From NCBI RefSeq assembly GCF_021462415.1, contig NZ_JAKEDS010000001.1, positions 1,274,273-1,338,272 of the forward strand: DNA of 64,000 nt, read 5' to 3'. Made by a program: the position numbers and the translations under genes. The DNA comes from Rhodohalobacter sp. 614A (GTDB lineage Bacteria; Bacteroidota; Rhodothermia; Balneolales; Balneolaceae). Shown one piece after another: positions 45,794 to 54,102 of the stretch (positions are counted from its first letter, which is position 1; every line of letters begins with the position of its first letter). The notes beneath the pieces are model-generated. The model was not told where the DNA came from and did no database searches. It worked only from the letters and a program-made list of their open reading frames with translations.

Positions 45794-46414
45794 TTAGCGA
45801 TATCGGAAGTCTGCACTTTTCTTGAGCGCTTTATTCAGTCGCCGCCGATATTCTTCTGATGAGATTTCGATACAACCAAACTGAGAAAGATGATCCGTAT
45901 AAAATTGTGTGTCCCACAGGGTGAATCCATTCTTTTTTAAAATTTGGTGAGTATGCCAGAGAGCAACTTTATCCGCTTCGGTTGCCTTTTTAAATATCGA
46001 TTCGCCGAAAAAAGCCGAGCCGAGAGAGACCCCATACGATCCTCCAACGAGATTTTCATCTTCATCAAATATTTCCACAGAATGGGCATGTCCCGCAAGA
46101 TGAAGCATTTCAAATGAATGAATGATGATGTCTGAAATCCAGGTGGTGTTGCGGTCTGCACATTCTTCCATCACCCGCCGGAAACAGGTATTAATTTGGC
46201 AGTTGTATCGGCCTTGGCGAATAATTCTTCGAACATTGGACGATACTCTGAACTTTTCAACGGGAATAATCCCTCTTTGGCGGGCTGAATACCACCTGAC
46301 AGATTCGTCATCTCTGGATTCGCTCATGGGAAAGATTCCATTCCTGTAGCCGTTCAATAAAACTTCCGGAGGGACAATTCTGTTTTTTGAAAACGACTGC
46401 ATGGCAGAATACAA
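45794..46414 (-). CDS. aat: Leucyl/phenylalanyl-tRNA-protein transferase
   Basis: 206 residues; Met5 (46402) is an alternative start. Family motifs are RNGIFPMSES, VRWYSARQRGIIP, WISDIIIHSFEMLHLAGHAHSVEIFDEDENLVGGSYGVSLGSAFFGESIF, LWDTQFYTDHLSQFGCIEIS. It adds Leu or Phe to proteins with N-terminal Arg or Lys, producing degrons read by ClpS. A clpS gene is in this window at 21584-21928. Confidence 0.94.
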   Translation of the reverse strand: MYSAMQSFSKNRIVPPEVLLNGYRNGIFPMSESRDDESVRWYSARQRGIIPVEKFRVSSNVRRIIRQGRYNCQINTCFRRVMEECADRNTTWISDIIIHSFEMLHLAGHAHSVEIFDEDENLVGGSYGVSLGSAFFGESIFKKATEADKVALWHTHQILKKNGFTLWDTQFYTDHLSQFGCIEISSEEYRRRLNKALKKSADFRYR

Positions 46415-46443
46415 AAATGATGAGAAAATGGCTCAGGATACGG

Positions 46444-47019
46444 TTATGAACCAGTTTTTGCTACTTCGTTATTAATCACTTTATAAACGAAATAGGGAGG
46501 AATATTGAGCGCTACAAAATCCGTGTCGTAATTGCCAAACACTTCCATAACCGGTTTTTTCAGGTGACCGCTGGTTTGGTAGGCGAGAAATAGCCCGCCG
46601 CCTTTCAGAATTTTTTTTGTCGCCTGGAGTACCTCACGTTTGCGGTCTTTTTTCAGAAAAGAAAACGGAATGCCGGATAGCACATAATCCACATTTCCAA
46701 CATCCTCAGGGTTCAGCACTGATTCTACTTCACCGGCAAGCCGATTGTGAACGGTGACCCTGGGATCTGTGATAGTTTCCTTTAAATGTGCAGCAAAATC
46801 TTCATTGGCTTCAATCAGAATCAGGCGGGAACCGGCGCTCATTTTTCCGAGGATATAATTCGTAAAGACACCGTCTCCGGGGCCGTATTCTACAAGAGTA
46901 AAATCTTTAGTGAAGTCGATGTTTTCGCATACTTTTTTTACACAATGCAAAGAAGTCGGGATAACAGAAGCGACATCTTTGTCTTTAATAAATGTTTTAA
47001 AAAAATCAATTTTACTCAT
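46444..47019 (-). CDS. Phospholipid N-methyltransferase-like SAM methyltransferase
   Basis: 191 residues. SAM-binding motif I is LVEYGPGDGVFTNYIL (residues about 42-57), acidic residue in LILIEANEDFAAHL, then DYVLSGIPFSFL. The N-terminus FFKTFIKDKDVASVIPTS resembles the FLxxFLxxPxxVGAIxPSS start of PmtA-type phospholipid methyltransferases (COG3963) and related rRNA methyltransferases. Phosphatidylethanolamine methylation is a fair guess, but the substrate is not certain. It is 12 nt downstream of uvrB on the same strand. Confidence 0.8.
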   Translation of the reverse strand: MSKIDFFKTFIKDKDVASVIPTSLHCVKKVCENIDFTKDFTLVEYGPGDGVFTNYILGKMSAGSRLILIEANEDFAAHLKETITDPRVTVHNRLAGEVESVLNPEDVGNVDYVLSGIPFSFLKKDRKREVLQATKKILKGGGLFLAYQTSGHLKKPVMEVFGNYDTDFVALNIPPYFVYKVINNEVAKTGS

Positions 47020-47031
47020 GTGGTTGTTTAA

Positions 47032-49080
47032 TCATAGTTCTTTTTCCAGTTGTGCTATTTGATCCCGAATCCTTGCCGCTTCTTCAAATTCCATATTTTT
47101 TGCTGCCTGTAACATGGAATCGCGTAAATATTCGAGAAATTTTTCCTTGCTTTCAAATGTAACTTCTTTCATTGCCGGGCTGGCTTTGTACTGAATACCT
47201 TCCTCGGCTACTTTTACAACTTCAAGGTAATCTTTTTGATCCTCTTTTTTAGGATCGAGTGTAAAATCCTGAGTGGAAATTAGTGACGGATCCACCAGAG
47301 GCTTGAGTTCTTTCTTCACAGTTTGCGGGGTGATTCCGTGCTTCTCATTATACTCCCGTTGAAGCTCACGGCGGCGATTGGTTTCCTCAACGACCTTTTG
47401 GATGCTGTTTGTCATCTTATCGGCATAAAGGATTGCCTTTCCGTCTACGTTCCTTGCGGCACGCCCTACAATTTGGAAAAGGGATGTTTCCGATCTCAAA
47501 AATCCTTCTTTATCTGCATCCATAATAGCAACGAGGCTCAGTTCGGGAATATCAATTCCTTCACGCAGAAGATTAATTCCTACGAGCACATTAAAATCTC
47601 CGCGTCGAAATTTATAAAGAACTTCAACTCTTTGCATGGCATCCAGTTCACTGTGCATGTATGCCGCGCTGATGCCGAGATTTTTGAGATACTCGCTTAG
47701 CTCTTCACTCAGACGTTTGGTAAGAGTGATACAGAGAACCCGCTCATTTTTCTCTGCACGAATCCGGATTTCTTCAAGCAGGTCATCCACTTGGTTGCCG
47801 AGGGGACGAATTTCAATTTCGGGCTCCATTAACCCGGTCGGACGGATAATTTGTTCAACATACACTCCGCCGGATTTTTGAAGTTCATAGTCACTGGGCG
47901 TAGCGCTGACAAAAATGGCCTGGTTAATCATCGTCTCCCATTCTTCGAATGTAAGAGGCCGGTTATCCAGGGCTGATGGCAATCGAAATCCGTGTTCGAC
48001 CAACTCTACTTTTCGGGAACGGTCTCCACCGTACATAGCCCCGATTTGTGGAACGGTTTGGTGGCTTTCATCCACAACGAGCAAATAATCATCCGGGAAA
48101 TAATCCATCAAACAATAAGGACGTTCACCCGGTTTTCGGGCACTCAGATATCGCGAATAGTTTTCGATGCCGGAACAGTAACCGATTTCCTGCATCATTT
48201 CTATATCAAAAAGCGTTCGCTGTTCAAGCCGTTTGGCTTCAAGAAACCGGTGCTCATCCTGAAGCACTTCCACACGCCAGTGCATCTCTTCGCGAATCTG
48301 TTCGATTGCCTGTTCCAACCGGTTTTTTGAGGTCACATAATGCGAGGCAGGATAGATTCGAAATTCATCCACCTCTTCCATTACGTTCCCTGAATCCACA
48401 TCAAAAATTTCCAGTTTTTCGATCTCATCACCCCAGAAAGAAACCCGCAGACCCTCTTCAGAATAAGCCGGGTAAACATCAACCACATCGCCGCGAACAC
48501 GAAATGTTCCGCGTTTGAAATCAATGTCATTCCGGTTGTAATGGAGATCCACCAAATCGTACAGCAAAGTATTCCGTGGAATTTCCATTTCCGTACTGAG
48601 ATTGATAATCAGTTTTTCGTATTCGGATGGAGATCCGATGCCGTAAATGCAACTTACGGACGAAACGATAATCACATCTCGCCGGCCGGAAAGGAGAGAA
48701 CTTGTTGCCCGCAATCGAAGCCGCTGAATTTCTTCGTTGATGGAGAGGTCTTTTTCAATGTATTTGTCCTGCGTGGCAATGTACGCTTCGGGCTGATAAT
48801 AGTCGTAATAGGAGATGAAAAACTCAACGCGGTTTTCCGGGAAAAAATCACTCAGCTCGCGATATAACTGGGCAGCCAGCGTTTTGTTGTGGCTCATTAC
48901 CAGTGTGGGTTTCTGCACATTTTCAATCACACCGGCAACCGAACGGGTTTTTCCCGATCCGGTGATTCCAAGCAGCGTTTGAAATTTATCGCCGTGATGA
49001 ACTCCTTCCGTTAATTCTTTAATGGCTTGTGGCTGATCCCCAGCCGGTTCCCACGGGGAGTGTAATTTAAAGTCTGACAT
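47032..49080 (-). CDS. uvrB: Excinuclease ABC subunit B
   Basis: 682 residues, full family length. Walker A GITGSGKT near residue 40, the beta-hairpin region YYDYYQPEAYI, SVSCIYGIGSP, DESH (VVDESHQTVPQ), helicase motifs in VGINLLREGIDIPELSLVAIMDADKEGFLRSETSLFQIVGRAARN, and the C-terminal UVR motif (LRDSMLQAAKNMEFEEAARIRDQIAQLEKEL). It verifies lesions in nucleotide excision repair. Confidence 0.98.
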   Translation of the reverse strand: MSDFKLHSPWEPAGDQPQAIKELTEGVHHGDKFQTLLGITGSGKTRSVAGVIENVQKPTLVMSHNKTLAAQLYRELSDFFPENRVEFFISYYDYYQPEAYIATQDKYIEKDLSINEEIQRLRLRATSSLLSGRRDVIIVSSVSCIYGIGSPSEYEKLIINLSTEMEIPRNTLLYDLVDLHYNRNDIDFKRGTFRVRGDVVDVYPAYSEEGLRVSFWGDEIEKLEIFDVDSGNVMEEVDEFRIYPASHYVTSKNRLEQAIEQIREEMHWRVEVLQDEHRFLEAKRLEQRTLFDIEMMQEIGYCSGIENYSRYLSARKPGERPYCLMDYFPDDYLLVVDESHQTVPQIGAMYGGDRSRKVELVEHGFRLPSALDNRPLTFEEWETMINQAIFVSATPSDYELQKSGGVYVEQIIRPTGLMEPEIEIRPLGNQVDDLLEEIRIRAEKNERVLCITLTKRLSEELSEYLKNLGISAAYMHSELDAMQRVEVLYKFRRGDFNVLVGINLLREGIDIPELSLVAIMDADKEGFLRSETSLFQIVGRAARNVDGKAILYADKMTNSIQKVVEETNRRRELQREYNEKHGITPQTVKKELKPLVDPSLISTQDFTLDPKKEDQKDYLEVVKVAEEGIQYKASPAMKEVTFESKEKFLEYLRDSMLQAAKNMEFEEAARIRDQIAQLEKEL

Positions 49081-49187
49081 GTGCGGAGCAGATACCTCTC
49101 ATTAAATCCATAAGAACGGAATATAACAGAATATCGTGCGGGAATCATTTTTTGCCGAAAGGAAATTTATTGGTGCGGTATGATAAC

Positions 49188-49215
49188 GTAGGGGCGTATT
49201 GCGATATGCCCCTAC
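49188..49215. repeat. REP palindrome downstream of RAYT gene
   Basis: GTAGGGGCGTAT (49188-49199) / ATATGCCCCTAC (49204-49215), a 12-bp stem with one G-T pair and a TGCG loop. It begins one base past the RAYT stop codon. Its core GGGCGTAT is shared with the palindrome at 49811-49830. Confidence 0.8.
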
Positions 49216-49216
49216 A

Positions 49217-49780
49217 TTAAAAATTGTTGGGATGATTTTGATCTTCTTGCCACGATGCAGGATTGTTCTGAATATAATCCCGGATTCGTTCCAGGGATTT
49301 TCCATTTCGAATGATGTGTTCGTAGTAGTTTCGTTGCCAGATCTTTTGGCCCGGTGTTTCACGAATCTGGTTAATCTGTTTGGTTACAGTGGATTTATAT
49401 CCGCGAACAATAGCCCCCACGGTTTTAGACGGTGATTTGAATTCGCGATTGGTTTTGGGTTGTTTTGTATCGCGATACGCCCTTACCGTTGGGCGACGGA
49501 ATTCATGGACGTCTGCTTTAATTCCAAATATGGCGTGCATGTGATTGGGCATGATCACAAAAATGTCCAATTCAACATTGTCCCGAATGTTTTCGGTTTG
49601 CAACCATTCATGGTGGGCAATTTTTCCGAAATCATTTAAAACCATTTTCCCATCCAAAACCTCACCAAATAAACATTCACGATTTTGTGTACAGATGGTG
49701 ATGAAATATTCACCGGGGGAGGAATAATCGTAATCCCGCAATCGAATAGATCTGCGATTGTGTGGGTTGCGGGATGTCAT
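49217..49780 (-). CDS. REP-associated tyrosine transposase (Y1_Tnp, IS200-like)
   Basis: 187 residues from ATG 49780; the open frame continues to 49846, but that part crosses a REP palindrome. Family motifs are DYDYSSPGEYFITICTQNRE, the metal-binding HUH motif in FVIMPNHMHAIFGI, and the catalytic tyrosine region YYEHIIRN followed by IRDYIQNNP. RAYTs cut and join single-stranded REP hairpins. It is flanked by palindromes on both sides (49188-49215, 49811-49873). It looks intact and catalytically competent. Confidence 0.92.
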   Translation of the reverse strand: MTSRNPHNRRSIRLRDYDYSSPGEYFITICTQNRECLFGEVLDGKMVLNDFGKIAHHEWLQTENIRDNVELDIFVIMPNHMHAIFGIKADVHEFRRPTVRAYRDTKQPKTNREFKSPSKTVGAIVRGYKSTVTKQINQIRETPGQKIWQRNYYEHIIRNGKSLERIRDYIQNNPASWQEDQNHPNNF

Positions 49781-49810
49781 GATGAATGATTGGTATAATG
49801 TTTCCCGTAA

Positions 49811-49873
49811 GGGCGTATTGTTATACGCCCCACAAGATCTTAACATATAGGGATGTATGGCTATACATCCCTA
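49811..49873. repeat. Two REP palindromes upstream of RAYT gene
   Basis: The first is GGGCGTAT (49811-49818) / ATACGCCC (49823-49830), loop TGTT, preceded by CCCGTAA. The second is TAGGGATGTAT (49848-49858) / ATACATCCCTA (49863-49873), 11 bp, loop GGCT. The pair flanks the RAYT gene together with 49188-49215 and separates it from sucC. Confidence 0.8.
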
Positions 49874-49895
49874 CGGTTTGGTGGCAATATCGTAA

Positions 49896-51104
49896 TTACG
49901 CCGCCAATATCTTCGAAACTTCTTCGGCTGCTTCTTTCAGAAGAACGGCAGAAATCACATTCAGATCGCTGTTGTCAATGATCTCTTTGGCTTCTTCGGC
50001 ATTCGTTCCCTGGAGACGAACAATGATCGGCACATTCTGAACCTTCTCGGCAATTTCCGGATCTTTTACGGCTTCAATCACACCGTTGGCAACACGGTCA
50101 CATCTCACAATTCCTCCAAAAATATTAATCAGAATGGCTTTTACATTTTTGTCTTCGAGGATGATCCGGAATCCATTTTTAACCGTTTCTACATTGGCTC
50201 CCCCACCGACATCAAGAAAATTAGCAGGTTCACCACCGGAAAGTTTGATGATGTCCATCGTAGCCATGGCAAGTCCGGCACCGTTTACCATACAGCCCAC
50301 ATTTCCATCCAGCTTGACATAGTTTAAGCCATATTTTGAAGCTTCCACTTCCACAGGATTTTCTTCTGCGATGTCACGCAGTTCCTGCAAGTCTTTGTGG
50401 CGATACATGGCATTTCCATCAAAGGTGACCTTGGCATCAAGAGCCATCACATCGCCGTCAGTGGTGAGGACCAGAGGATTGATTTCAACCATATCAGCAT
50501 CCTGATCAACATAAAATTTGTAGAGAGAAGTAATGAACTTCACGGCTTTTTTGAATGCATCGCCTTCAAACCCAAGGGCAAATGCAAGGTGGCGAGCCTG
50601 ATTCGGCGCGAGGTCCATTCCGGCTTCAACCCACTCTTTTACAATTTTTTCGGGAGTTTCTTCAGCTACCTGTTCAATTTCTACGCCGCCTTCGGTGGAT
50701 ACCATGATCACATTTTTGCTTTGTGCGCGATCCAGTAAAATTCCCAGGTAAAACTCTTTCTCAATATCCACGCCGTCAGTAACGTAAATGGTTTTTACTT
50801 CCTGTCCTTCCTCTCCGGTTTGAATGGTAACCAGTGTATCTCCCAAAAGGGATTCGGCTGCTTCGCGGACTTCTTCAATCGAGCGGCAGAGAATTACACC
50901 CTTGGCATTGTTTTTCTTGGTTCGTCCTTTACCCCGGCCGCCGGCATGGATTTGTGCTTTAACCACAAACAGGCTGGTGCCGTTGTCTTTCATCTCTTCA
51001 GCGGCTTTCACGGCTTCATCAACAGATGATGTGGCTACACCATCTGGAACGGCGATGCCATGTTCTTTAAACAACTCTTTGGCTTGATACTCATGAATCT
51101 TCAT
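49896..51104 (-). CDS. sucC: Succinate-CoA ligase (ADP-forming) beta subunit
   Basis: 402 residues. ATP-grasp domain: [60 protein letters not shown]. The C-terminal CoA-ligase domain has [30 protein letters not shown] and [20 protein letters not shown] cycle step producing ATP (or GTP) from succinyl-CoA. sucD is not adjacent. Confidence 0.97.
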   Translation of the reverse strand: MKIHEYQAKELFKEHGIAVPDGVATSSVDEAVKAAEEMKDNGTSLFVVKAQIHAGGRGKGRTKKNNAKGVILCRSIEEVREAAESLLGDTLVTIQTGEEGQEVKTIYVTDGVDIEKEFYLGILLDRAQSKNVIMVSTEGGVEIEQVAEETPEKIVKEWVEAGMDLAPNQARHLAFALGFEGDAFKKAVKFITSLYKFYVDQDADMVEINPLVLTTDGDVMALDAKVTFDGNAMYRHKDLQELRDIAEENPVEVEASKYGLNYVKLDGNVGCMVNGAGLAMATMDIIKLSGGEPANFLDVGGGANVETVKNGFRIILEDKNVKAILINIFGGIVRCDRVANGVIEAVKDPEIAEKVQNVPIIVRLQGTNAEEAKEIIDNSDLNVISAVLLKEAAEEVSKILAA

Positions 51105-51254
51105 AAAAGGATGCGTTTAGCTAACAATTTCAAGGGTTTAATTTTTCGGTTCGAAAATACCCAAATCGCGGCCTAAAAAAAAGCTCGGAGAAAAACCTGT
51201 AAGGAATTTTACAGTTTCGGCTCATACTATAAAGAACCAAAATCGAATTGTGAG

Positions 51255-51800
51255 ATGAGAAACAGGATACGAAAATCGACAGAACTGGTTTATGTTGAGT
51301 TGAGAATCGCAGGTAATGTGCCGCTTTTCACAATTACATCATTCCGGAAAAAAATTCTCGACGGGATACAGTGGTGTTGCGATAAACGCGGTCTCCGGGT
51401 TTATGAATATTCCCTGTTGCCAGACAGGTTTTTAATGATCGCTAACACCGCCTGGGGATCATTGCCTGAAGTGATTGAATCCTACAAAGACTTTTCTTCT
51501 AAAGCGGTAATGCTGATGTTGAGAAATGGTCGTTCAGGCATAAACACTTCGTGGATGTTCTCGGTTTTCCAGGAATTTGGTCCACAGAATAAACATGAAG
51601 GGATGCATATCTGGGAAGAAGAAACCCAAACTCGATCCGTTTATACACAGGATCAGATTGATGAAGCGGCACTTTCTATCTTGCATCAATCTGTGAAATT
51701 GGGATTTGTTGAGAAACCGCAGCACTATTTGAATTGCAGTGCACATCCGAACAATCCGTTGCAGGAATGGATTGTTGTGGCTACAGATCCGTGGAGTTGA
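51255..51800 (+). CDS. RAYT-derived protein lacking catalytic motifs
   Basis: 181 residues. The fold pattern follows Y1/RAYT proteins of Bacteroidota. LVYVELRIAGNVPLFT matches the first strand, GLRVYEYSLLPDRFLMIANTAWGSLPEVIESYKDFSSKAVMLML matches the stretch that normally reads YVIMPNHIHLI..SDIIRDFKKFTSK, and the tail LHQSVKLGFVEKPQHYLNCSAHP matches YIHNNPVKAGLVEKPEDYPYSSA. Both HUH histidines are gone (PDRFLM) and the catalytic tyrosine position is Leu/His. So it keeps the family outline but should not cut DNA. Its stop codon is inside an inverted-repeat element (51798-51861). Confidence 0.7.
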   Translation: MRNRIRKSTELVYVELRIAGNVPLFTITSFRKKILDGIQWCCDKRGLRVYEYSLLPDRFLMIANTAWGSLPEVIESYKDFSSKAVMLMLRNGRSGINTSWMFSVFQEFGPQNKHEGMHIWEEETQTRSVYTQDQIDEAALSILHQSVKLGFVEKPQHYLNCSAHPNNPLQEWIVVATDPWS

Positions 51801-51861
51801 CCCAACCTAAATCCCCTTCATCGTTCCGTGCTTTTGCGGAATAGGGTCGGGGGTTGGGTCA
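51798..51861. repeat. Inverted-repeat element whose arms hold both stop codons
   Basis: TGACCCAACC (51798-51807) and GGTTGGGTCA (51852-51861) are perfect 10-bp arms around a 44-nt centre that has further short complementarity (ATCCCC/GGGG, TTCCG/CGGAA). The TGA at the left end is the stop of the RAYT-like gene, and the TCA at the right end is the stop of the minus-strand malic enzyme. REP-like. It may also fold at the ends of both convergent transcripts, but no T-run is present. Confidence 0.7.
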
Positions 51862-53277
51862 CGGACTCGGCCGTCTTGCTACTCCAGTTTCAAACGCGGC
51901 TTCTTTCACCGCTTTAGATACTTTTCGGACAACCTGTTTGCTGAAAACGCTGGGTACAATGTACTCTTCACTTAGATCATTGTCGTCGATATGGCCGGCA
52001 ATGGCGTGAGCCGCCGCCAGTTTCATTTCTTCGTTAATGTCTGATGCACGGGCATCCAGCGCTCCGCGAAAAATTCCGGGGAAAGCAAGTACGTTATTGA
52101 TTTGGTTGGGATAGTCGCTTCGGCCTGTTGCAATAATACGGGCGATATTTTGAATTTTTTCAGGGCGAATTTCAGGAACCGGGTTTGCCAGGGCAAAAAC
52201 AATTGGATCTTTCGCCATTTTCTCAACGGCTTCGACGGGAATAATATCCGGACCGCTGACACCGATTAAAAGATCAGCTCCGTCGGTCGCATCAAGAATG
52301 TTGCCACCCAAATTATTTGGATTGGTATTTTCCGCGATCCATTTTTTACTCTCGTTTAAATTTTTAATTCGGTCTCGGTTAATAATCCCGGAACTGTCGC
52401 AGCAAAGAATATCTTTTACACCTTCATTTAACAATATTTGTGCAATTGCCACGCCAGCCGCTCCGGCGCCGACAATCACAATCCGGATATCCTGAAGCTT
52501 TTTCCCGACAACTTTCAAAGCGTTGATGGTGGCTGCATGTGTGACGATAGCCGTGCCGTGTTGATCGTCATGAAAAACGGGAATGTCCAGTTTTTCTTTA
52601 AGGCGCTGTTCAATTTCAAAACATCTCGGCGCACTGATATCTTCCAGGTTAATTCCCCCAAATCCCGGTGAAATCAGCTCAACGGTTCGTACAATTTCAT
52701 CGACATCCTGGGTGTTGAGACAGATTGGATACCCGTCCACATCAGCAAATTCCTTGAACAACATGGCCTTTCCTTCCATGACCGGCATGGCGGCTTCAGG
52801 GCCAATATTGCCCAGCCCAAGTACGGCAGATCCATCACTGACTACCGCCACAGAATTTTGTTTGATAGTAAGTGTGTGAGCTTTTTCGGGATCTTCAGCA
52901 ATCGCTTCGCACACTCGTCCCACGCCAGGAGTATAAGCCATCGACAAAGCGTCCCGCGTATCCACCGGTACTTTGTTTTTGATACTGATTTTTCCTCCCA
53001 GGTGAAGCAGAAAAACCCGGTCGGAAACATTCCGTACTTTAATTCCCTCAATCTTTTTAACCGCTTTCACGATTGCTTTCGAGTGATCTTCATCACGGGC
53101 ACTGACGGTGATGTCACGGATTTTATATTTACCTTCCACCCGTACAACATCAACGGCTCCGGGATCTCCTTTTTCATCGGCAATGGCATTTAAAATTTTT
53201 GCCAGCATGCCCGGCTTGTTTTCAATATGTACGCGCATGGTAAAACTGTAACTAACACTGGTCTGAATGTCACTCAT
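51859..53277 (-). CDS. NAD(P)-dependent malic enzyme with N-terminal ACT domain
   Basis: 472 residues. Residues about 10-88 form an ACT-like domain (YSFTMRVHIENKPGMLAKILNAIADEKGD). The malic enzyme part has AYTPGVGRVCEAIAEDPEKA (catalytic Tyr), ISPGFGGINLEDISAPRCFEIE, FHDDQHGTAIVTHAATINALKV (metal-binding Asp pair), nucleotide motif IVIVGAGAAGVAIAQIL, and ALANPVPEIRP. It decarboxylates malate to pyruvate. Lacks the phosphotransacetylase domain of MaeB. The ACT domain points to amino-acid regulation, known for some bacterial malic enzymes. The C-terminus is ended by a repeat element. Confidence 0.94.
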   Translation of the reverse strand: MSDIQTSVSYSFTMRVHIENKPGMLAKILNAIADEKGDPGAVDVVRVEGKYKIRDITVSARDEDHSKAIVKAVKKIEGIKVRNVSDRVFLLHLGGKISIKNKVPVDTRDALSMAYTPGVGRVCEAIAEDPEKAHTLTIKQNSVAVVSDGSAVLGLGNIGPEAAMPVMEGKAMLFKEFADVDGYPICLNTQDVDEIVRTVELISPGFGGINLEDISAPRCFEIEQRLKEKLDIPVFHDDQHGTAIVTHAATINALKVVGKKLQDIRIVIVGAGAAGVAIAQILLNEGVKDILCCDSSGIINRDRIKNLNESKKWIAENTNPNNLGGNILDATDGADLLIGVSGPDIIPVEAVEKMAKDPIVFALANPVPEIRPEKIQNIARIIATGRSDYPNQINNVLAFPGIFRGALDARASDINEEMKLAAAHAIAGHIDDNDLSEEYIVPSVFSKQVVRKVSKAVKEAAFETGVARRPSP

Positions 53278-53379
53278 AAATCAGGGGTTTTATTTTTTCT
53301 ATGTGATGGATGAAAGGTACGTTCCCCCCACGGATGAAGTCAAAATTAACTGTTTTTTACACTTTCAGTTGAGGTAAAA

Positions 53380-54102
53380 TCAATCGGGTTTAAAATTTTC
53401 CCGGAGATTTTGCAAAACGGCGGACATGTTTGTACAAAATTGCAGCCATTTGTTCCTGTCTTCACAAAGTTTTTGATTCACTTCCAACTCAATTCCCAGG
53501 TATGAGTTTTCACAAAAATTCTTACGAAGAAAAGTTGTGAATCCGTCTGAAATGCCTTTGTAGGGTTGATTCATCCGAAGCCGAAGATCAGGTAGAATTT
53601 CATTGATCTGTGATTTCCAGATTCGGCAGACATTTTTTTCATGATTTCTTTTTGAATCGTACAACAGGCCAATCTCAAAATTTCGCTCTTTTCCATCCAG
53701 AATCGGGGTAAAAGTGTGAACACTGATATGAATTACAGGTCGGTTTTTGGAAATATTTTTATTGATTGCATCCGCTACTCTCATTCTGTGCGGATGATAA
53801 TATTTCTCAATGATTGCTTGCTTCTCCGTTCTGCTCAAAGATCGGGTGAATTCTGAAAAAAGTTTGGGATGGCCGATCGACCGATTCAGTTCAATAAAAA
53901 GCCGCGTGAATGAATAGGTGAAAAGTTCTGAGCCGGTTCTCTCAGATAGGATTTGAGCGAGTTCAAATGAACCGGGATCCCATCCGCGATGTGAATTCAG
54001 TATTTGTTCGGCCCCTTCAAAAAGAAATACGTATTCATTGGGGATCAGATTTCCCGCGTGCTCACAGCTGAAAATCAACTCAGGGGAGGAAGGGAGTTCC
54101 AT
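53380..54102 (-). CDS. N-formylglutamate amidohydrolase-like enzyme
   Basis: 240 residues. Motifs of the FGase family are visible: IFSCEHAGNLIPNEY at the N-terminus, HRGWDPGS, LFIELNRSIGHP, ISVHTFTP and LGIELEVNQKL. The family is made of zinc-dependent amidohydrolases; the best known member hydrolyses N-formylglutamate in histidine breakdown. Here it is last of four packed genes, overlapping the GCS2-type gene by 23 nt. A role in trimming or recycling an amide-linked product of the adjacent ligases is more likely than histidine catabolism, although hutH is elsewhere in this window. Confidence 0.88.
   Translation of the reverse strand: MELPSSPELIFSCEHAGNLIPNEYVFLFEGAEQILNSHRGWDPGSFELAQILSERTGSELFTYSFTRLFIELNRSIGHPKLFSEFTRSLSRTEKQAIIEKYYHPHRMRVADAINKNISKNRPVIHISVHTFTPILDGKERNFEIGLLYDSKRNHEKNVCRIWKSQINEILPDLRLRMNQPYKGISDGFTTFLRKNFCENSYLGIELEVNQKLCEDRNKWLQFCTNMSAVLQNLRENFKPD

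Noticed and set aside
47323-48867. Several plus-strand open frames inside uvrB
   Set aside because: They are opposite-strand shadows of a clear uvrB gene.
53380-54102. Reading the FGase-like gene as part of histidine breakdown with hutH
   Set aside because: hutH is 34 kb away and the FGase-like gene overlaps a GCS2-type ligase gene, so the operon context is the better guide.
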